A stretch of DNA of 10,762 bases from an uncultured Methylobacteriaceae bacterium (GTDB lineage Bacteria > Pseudomonadota > Alphaproteobacteria > Rhizobiales > Beijerinckiaceae). The stretch covers positions 1-10,762 of the forward strand of contig CALMTJ010000332.1 of the NCBI GenBank assembly GCA_937872715.1, in the 5' to 3' direction. The translations under genes and the position numbers were made by a program. Numbering within the stretch: position 1 is the stretch's first letter; the number at the start of each line of letters is the position of its first letter. The notes under the pieces were generated by a model. The model was not told the DNA's origin. It did no database searches and saw only the letters and a program-made list of their open reading frames with translations. Below are positions 6,658-10,762 of the stretch, one piece after another.

Positions 6658-8469
6658 CTAACCCCTCACAGGCGGGTTCAGCCGGATATGGAGTTCGCGG
6701 AGCTGCTTCGGCGTCGGGTCCGAGGGCGCGCCCATCAGGAGGTCCTCCGCCTTTTGGTTCATGGGGAAGAGCGTCACCTCGCGCAGGTTGATGGCACCGC
6801 AGACCAGCATCACGATCCGGTCGATCCCGGCCGCGAGGCCTCCATGCGGCGGCGCGCCGTACTGGAAGGCGCGCAGCATGCCGCCGAAGCGCTCGGCCAG
6901 CACGCTCTCCGGGTAGCCGGCGACCGCGAAGGCCTGTCTCATCACATCGGGGCGGTGGTTGCGTATGGCCCCGGAGGTGATCTCGAACCCGTTGCAGACG
7001 ACGTCGTATTGCGAGGCGGTGAGGGCCAGCATCGCCGTCCGGTCGGTCGGGTCCATGGCCAGGAACGCGTCCGGGTCGATGTTCGGCATGGAGAACGGGT
7101 TATGGGAGAAATCGATCTTCCCATCCTCCTCGCTCCACTCGTACATCGGGAAGTCGGTGATCCAGGCCAGCGCGAACTGGTCGCGTTCGACGATGTCGAG
7201 CTCGTCGCCGATCCGGATGCGGGCCTTGCCGGCGAGGGAGGCGGCCTTCGCCTCCTCGCCGGCCGCGAAGAACACGGCGTCCCCCGGGCCGACGCCCGCC
7301 CGTGTGCCGATCGCGGCCAGGACGTCGTCCGGCACGAACTTGGCGATCGGCCCCCGTCCGACGAGGCGGCCGTCTTCGTCGCCGAGGATGATGTAGCCGA
7401 GCCCCGCGGCGCCCTCCGTCCTCGCCCATTCGTTCAGCTTGTCGAAGAAGGAGCGCGCCTGCGTCGCCGCGCCCGGCGCCGGGATCGCCCGCACCACCCC
7501 GCCCGCCTCGATCACGCTCTTGAATGCGTTGAAGGTGACGCCCTCATCCGAGAACTCGGCCGTCACGTCCGCGATGGCGAGGGGGTTGCGCAGGTCCGGC
7601 TTGTCGGTTCCGTACCTGAGGAGCGCCTCGGCATAGGGGATGCGCGGGAACTCGCCCGTCACCGGCTTGCCGTCCGCGAAAGCTTCGAACACGCCCCGCA
7701 GCACCGGCTCCATGGCCTGGAAGACGTCCTCCTGCGTGACGAAGCTCATCTCGACGTCGAGCTGGTAGAACTCGCCCGGGAGTCGGTCGGCGCGCGGATC
7801 CTCGTCGCGGAAGCAGGGCGCGATCTGGAAGTAGCGGTCGAACCCCGCCACCATCAGGAGCTGCTTGAATTGCTGCGGGGCCTGCGGCAACGCGTAGAAC
7901 TTGCCCGGGTGGATGCGCGACGGCACGAGGAAGTCGCGCGCCCCCTCCGGCGAGGAGGCCGTCAGGATCGGCGTCTGGAACTCGAAGAAGCCGCCCTCCT
8001 TCATCCGTCCACGGAGGTGATCGATCACCTGGCCTCGGCGCATGATGTTGGCGTGCAGCTTGTCGCGCCTGAGGTCGAGGAAGCGGTGGCGGAGCCGGAC
8101 GTCCTCGGGGTATTCCTGGTCGCCGAAGACCGGTACCGGCAGCTCGGCCGCCGGCCCAAGGACCTCGAGGGCAGTGACGTAGAGCTCGACCTGACCGGTC
8201 GGCAGCTCGGCATTCGCGGTGCCTTCCGGCCGGCGCCGCACCCGGCCGTCGACGCGGACCACCCATTCCGACCGAACGGCGTTCGCCCCGGCGAAGGCTG
8301 CCGAATCCGGGTCCACCACGCATTGCATGATGCCGTAATGGTCGCGCAGGTCGATGAACAGGACGCCGCCATGGTCCCGGATCCGGTGGCACCAGCCCGA
8401 GAGGCGCGCCTCCCCCCCGATATCGGCGTCGCGAAGCGCGCCGCAGGTGTGGCTGCGATAACGGTGCAT
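6658..8469 (-). CDS. aspS: Aspartate--tRNA ligase (probably non-discriminating, Asp/Asn)
   Basis: 603 residues, close to the normal bacterial AspRS length. It charges tRNA-Asp with aspartate in the cytosol. The N-terminal anticodon-binding OB fold spans about 1-110, and the class II core begins near RHRFLDLRRDKLH (127-139). Also visible are TPILTASSPEGARDFLVPSR (166-185), motif 2 FRDEDPRADR (220-229) followed by GEFYQLD, and motif 3 GLAAGIDRIVM (544-554, catalytic R551). The bacterial GAD insertion lies between motifs 2 and 3. In the OB fold, H33 (RIRDHGG) and G83 (RPEGTAN) occupy the positions where histidine and glycine mark non-discriminating enzymes, so it may also make Asp-tRNA-Asn for GatCAB. 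ATG 8469 is chosen because AGAGGA lies six bases upstream and the product starts like other AspRS; an ATG at 8502 in the same frame lacks this support. Divergent from the small ORF and rnd. Confidence 0.97.
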   Translation of the reverse strand: MHRYRSHTCGALRDADIGGEARLSGWCHRIRDHGGVLFIDLRDHYGIMQCVVDPDSAAFAGANAVRSEWVVRVDGRVRRRPEGTANAELPTGQVELYVTALEVLGPAAELPVPVFGDQEYPEDVRLRHRFLDLRRDKLHANIMRRGQVIDHLRGRMKEGGFFEFQTPILTASSPEGARDFLVPSRIHPGKFYALPQAPQQFKQLLMVAGFDRYFQIAPCFRDEDPRADRLPGEFYQLDVEMSFVTQEDVFQAMEPVLRGVFEAFADGKPVTGEFPRIPYAEALLRYGTDKPDLRNPLAIADVTAEFSDEGVTFNAFKSVIEAGGVVRAIPAPGAATQARSFFDKLNEWARTEGAAGLGYIILGDEDGRLVGRGPIAKFVPDDVLAAIGTRAGVGPGDAVFFAAGEEAKAASLAGKARIRIGDELDIVERDQFALAWITDFPMYEWSEEDGKIDFSHNPFSMPNIDPDAFLAMDPTDRTAMLALTASQYDVVCNGFEITSGAIRNHRPDVMRQAFAVAGYPESVLAERFGGMLRAFQYGAPPHGGLAAGIDRIVMLVCGAINLREVTLFPMNQKAEDLLMGAPSDPTPKQLRELHIRLNPPVRG

Positions 8470-8475
8470 GACGGG

Positions 8476-8481
8476 TCCTCT
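8476..8481 (-). promoter_or_regulatory. Ribosome binding site of aspS
   Basis: AGAGGA on the minus strand, six bases before ATG 8469-8467. It decides between this start and the in-frame ATG at 8502-8500. Confidence 0.6.
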
Positions 8482-8624
8482 GGGGAGGCGGGCACCATTC
8501 ATGCGGCCCGATCGAAGTCAAGCGAAGGCCGGCCCGCGTCGCTCGGCTGCGCCGTTAACTCAAATCGGCAAGGTCGCGTTGAGGTTTCGGAAGCTACGTC
8601 CGCATTTGCCTCGAATGCCAGACG

Positions 8625-8813
8625 ATGCTCATCGCCCTTGCCCGCCCCCTACTCCTCGTCCTGTGCACGGCCGCGAGCTTCTGCGTCCTCGGCCGCGCGC
8701 CGGGTGCCGTGAACCTCCGCACACGCGACATCGAGGCCGCGATCGCGGCGGAGGGCAAGCCCGGACGGGACATGAAATCCCGCTACGCCTGGCTCGGCCG
8801 CCTGACCGGTTGA
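8625..8813 (+). CDS. Small hypothetical protein with hydrophobic N-terminus
   Basis: 62 residues, not recognised. The N-terminus (residues about 2-24, ALARPLLLVLCTAASF and following) is a hydrophobic segment with one early arginine, fitting a signal peptide or single membrane anchor. The remainder is polar: NLRTRDIEAAIAAEGKPGRD, then KSRYAWLGRL and the stop. Almost every codon ends in G or C and the usage matches the neighbouring core genes, which argues for a real gene and not chance. Against it, no Shine-Dalgarno sequence precedes the ATG. A tiny secreted peptide or membrane protein is the best description. It lies 46 bp upstream of rnd on the same strand, but rnd appears to have its own promoter-like element, so co-transcription is open. 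The region between aspS and this ORF (8470-8624) holds no other gene I can support. Confidence 0.55.
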   Translation: MLIALARPLLLVLCTAASFCVLGRAPGAVNLRTRDIEAAIAAEGKPGRDMKSRYAWLGRLTG

Positions 8814-8845
8814 GCGCGCCGTCTCGCGGACGCCGCCCGGCTGGG

Positions 8846-8851
8846 CTATAG
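8846..8851 (+). promoter_or_regulatory. Possible -10 element just upstream of rnd
   Basis: CTATAG ends eight bases before the rnd ATG. If used as a -10 hexamer, transcription would start almost at the ATG, giving a very short or absent leader. That would fit the lack of a good Shine-Dalgarno sequence there. No convincing -35 element lies 16-18 bases upstream, so this is tentative. Confidence 0.3.
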
Positions 8852-8859
8852 CGGATCGC

Positions 8860-10020
8860 ATGAACCTCATCACGACGACGGAGGCGCTCGCGGCCGCCTG
8901 CAGCCGCTACGCCGCCCTGCCCTTCGTGACCGTTGATACCGAGTTCATGCGGGAATCGACCTATTACTCCATCCTGTGCCTCGTGCAGATGGCGGGGCCC
9001 GGCGAAGACGGGATCCTGGTGGATCCGCTCGCGCCCGACATCGACCTCGGGCCGTTCCTCGACCTCATGGCGGACGAGCGCGCCATGAAGGTCTTCCACT
9101 CGGCGCGCCAGGACGTGGAGATCATCTGGAACATCGGCAGCATGATCCCGGCCCCGCTCTTCGATACGCAGGTCGCCGCCATGGTGTGCGGCTACGGGGA
9201 CAGCGTCTCGTACGAGCAGCTCGCGAACGATCTCGCAAAGGCCCGGATCGACAAGTCCTCCCGCTTCACGGATTGGTCCCGCCGGCCTCTCAGCGAGGCG
9301 CAGCTCGCCTACGCTCTGTCGGACGTGACCTCGCTCGTGACCATCTACGAGCGGCTTCGCGACGAGCTCGCCGTGACCGGCCGCACGGGCTGGCTCGCCG
9401 ACGAGATGGCGATCCTGACCTCGCCCGACACCTACCGGAACGACCCGGACAAGGCCTGGACGCGGCTCTCCGGGCGCCTGCGCAAGCCGCGGGAGCTGGC
9501 CGTACTGATGGAGGTCGCGGGCTGGCGGGAGCGCGAGGCGCAGAAGCGCAACGTGCCCCGCAACCGGGTCCTCAAGGACGAAGCGGTGGTGGACGTCGCC
9601 GTCTCGGCCCCCCGCAGCGTCGAATCCCTCGGGCGCCTTCGCTCCATCCCGAGCGGCTTTGAGCGCTCCCGGACGGGCACGGACATCCTGGCCGCGGTCG
9701 AGCGCGGCCTCGCCCGCGAAGGCGGCGAAAGCCCGGTACCGGCTCGCGGACGCTCGCGTTCTTCGGGCGGCGGCGCCACCGCCGAGCTCCTGAAGGTGCT
9801 CCTGAGAGCGGTGGCCGAGGCGGAGCGGGTCGCCCCCAAGGTGATCGCCACCGTCGACGACCTCGAAGCCATCGCCGAGAGCGACGATGCCTCCGTCCCG
9901 GCGCTGGCCGGCTGGCGCCGGCAGCTCTTCGGCGAGAAGGCGCTGGCCCTGAAGGCCGGGAACCTCGCGCTCGCGGTCGAGCGCGGCACGGTCGTGGTGC
10001 GGGAACGCGAGGCCGGCTGA
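8860..10020 (+). CDS. rnd: Ribonuclease D
   Basis: 386 residues, normal for RNase D. A 3'-5' exoribonuclease that trims tRNA precursors and other small RNAs in the cytosol. The DEDDy exonuclease domain fills about residues 1-170: Exo I FVTVDTEFMRE (D26, E28), Exo II KVFHSARQDVEIIW (D85), and Exo III AYALSDVTSL (Y151, D155), with all metal-binding acids present. An HRDC nucleic-acid binding domain follows (about 190-275: WREREAQKRNVPRNRVLKDE and PRSVESLGRLRSI), then a less conserved C-terminal helical part resembling a second HRDC-like lobe, joined by a Ser/Gly/Arg linker near residues 288-302. ATG 8860 is the first in-frame start that gives the family N-terminus (MNLITTTEAL). There is only a weak ribosome site (CGGA), but a -10-like CTATAG sits just upstream. 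Convergent with ppx, 5 bp between the stops. Confidence 0.96.
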   Translation: MNLITTTEALAAACSRYAALPFVTVDTEFMRESTYYSILCLVQMAGPGEDGILVDPLAPDIDLGPFLDLMADERAMKVFHSARQDVEIIWNIGSMIPAPLFDTQVAAMVCGYGDSVSYEQLANDLAKARIDKSSRFTDWSRRPLSEAQLAYALSDVTSLVTIYERLRDELAVTGRTGWLADEMAILTSPDTYRNDPDKAWTRLSGRLRKPRELAVLMEVAGWREREAQKRNVPRNRVLKDEAVVDVAVSAPRSVESLGRLRSIPSGFERSRTGTDILAAVERGLAREGGESPVPARGRSRSSGGGATAELLKVLLRAVAEAERVAPKVIATVDDLEAIAESDDASVPALAGWRRQLFGEKALALKAGNLALAVERGTVVVREREAG

Positions 10021-10025
10021 GTCGA

Positions 10026-10762
10026 TCAGGCGATGGCGATCGCCGCGTCCCGTCCGACCACGCGGCCCAGCGCCTTCATACGGTTCGCGAGGCGCTCGCT
10101 CGCGAGCGCCCCGAACTCGGGCGCGAGCGTGAGCACGACCGTCCCGTTCCGCAGCGCCAGTCTCGCGCGCGGCAGTACCCCGGCCATTCCGGCCGTGACG
10201 GCGTAGGCGACCCGCATGGTCGCGGCCTGAAGGCGCGCCATCTCGAGGAGGCGCGTTCCCGCGATGAAGGCGAGCGGCGCACGCTCGCCCTCGACCGACA
10301 GGCCCTCGTGCCGGAAATAGACGGCGAGAGCCAGGTACGCCCGGCCCGGATGGTCGATGCCGAGCAGCGTCGCATGCGCGATGAGCGCGAGGCTGTGCTC
10401 GCCGCGGTAATCCGGGTGAGCCCGCCAGCCGAAATCGGCGAGCAGGCAGGCCGCGTGCCGCAGGCGCCGCTCCGACACCGTCTCCTCCTGGCCGAGGGAG
10501 GCCATGAAGGCATCCGTCCAGGAGATCAGCTCCTCGCCGTGACGCGGCGAACGCGAACGCATCCGGTTCACATCCGCCGCGGCCGCGAGGAGGGGATCCC
10601 TCTCCCGCTCGGCCGGAGCGAGCTCCTCGTAGAGAAGACCCTCGCGGACGCCGAGCGCCGAGATCCGGATCTCGGCCGGAGAGCCGATGCGGGCGATCTC
10701 GTCCAGCCCGAGCGCGCCGTAGGCGAGGAGCGGGCGGCGCTGCTCCGTCACGGCGCCGATCG
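10026..10762 (-). CDS. ppx: Exopolyphosphatase (Ppx/GppA family), C-terminal half, cut by window edge
   Basis: About 244 residues are visible to TGA at 10028-10026; the frame is open through the window end, so the N-terminal part is missing. Family members release phosphate from polyphosphate, and some hydrolyse pppGpp. The visible part starts near the end of the second actin/Hsp70-like lobe, with LLAYGALGLDEIARIG and the diagnostic ISALGVREGLLYE. It continues into the C-terminal HD-like helical domain (RLRHAACLLADFGWR, GEHSLALIAHATLLGI, AVYFRHEG) and a final small domain (VLTLAPEFGALASE). The catalytic N-terminal residues lie outside the window, so activity cannot be judged. A GTG at 10751 is in frame but is an internal codon, not a start. 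Placement beside rnd and aspS matches the ppx-rnd-aspS order known from many alphaproteobacteria. Ppx versus GppA cannot be settled here; ppx is preferred from that gene order. Confidence 0.9.
   Translation of the reverse strand, partial: IGAVTEQRRPLLAYGALGLDEIARIGSPAEIRISALGVREGLLYEELAPAERERDPLLAAAADVNRMRSRSPRHGEELISWTDAFMASLGQEETVSERRLRHAACLLADFGWRAHPDYRGEHSLALIAHATLLGIDHPGRAYLALAVYFRHEGLSVEGERAPLAFIAGTRLLEMARLQAATMRVAYAVTAGMAGVLPRARLALRNGTVVLTLAPEFGALASERLANRMKALGRVVGRDAAIAIA

Noticed and set aside
8550..8570. GTTAAC near 8554 as a CtrA-type half site upstream of the small ORF
   Set aside because: Only one TTAA half is present; the second half at 7-base spacing is missing.
6598..8712. 704-residue plus-strand frame opposite aspS
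   Set aside because: Arg/Val/Glu-rich shadow translation produced by high GC. The opposite strand carries an unambiguous AspRS.
10035..10044. 10-bp palindrome GGCGATCGCC near the rnd/ppx convergence
   Set aside because: It lies within ppx coding sequence as Ala/Ile codons, with no T run. Such palindromes are expected often at this base composition.

Overview
The window is very GC-rich (over 80% in some 60-base lines) and its proteins look alphaproteobacterial. A ppx / rnd / aspS cluster, a hybrid malic enzyme with a phosphotransacetylase-like tail and an AspRS with non-discriminating signatures together suggest a Rhizobiales member, possibly Methylobacterium-like. That placement is inferred from protein style and gene order, not from a marker gene.

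Left block (1-5043): a large, unrecognised, probably exported beta-rich protein (+, 5' end outside the window) converges on maeB (-). maeB lies 44 bp downstream of a family 2 glycosyltransferase (-), so these two are probably co-transcribed.

Middle block (5044-6657): this is an accessory patch. It begins with a broken TetR-type regulator (+). Next comes a SAM-dependent methyltransferase gene (-) whose base composition falls to about 50% GC and which carries its own intrinsic terminator over its stop codon. It ends with a twice-frameshifted remnant of an MNT-type nucleotidyltransferase (+) that runs up to the 3' end of aspS. Both flanks are decayed genes of different families, so the patch looks like an insertion plus deletion site in an otherwise housekeeping region.

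Right block (6658-10762): aspS (-), a 62-residue ORF with a hydrophobic N-terminus (+), rnd encoding RNase D (+), and the C-terminal half of ppx (-, cut by the window edge). These are core genes for tRNA charging, RNA processing and polyphosphate/(p)ppGpp turnover. aspS and the small ORF/rnd are divergent; rnd and ppx are convergent with a 5-bp gap.

I see no CRISPR array, tRNA, rRNA, intact insertion sequence or clear riboswitch. Nothing here amounts to a convincing new biological system. The most notable points are the low-GC methyltransferase insert between two pseudogenes, the predicted non-discriminating AspRS, and the unrecognised repeat-containing protein at the left edge.
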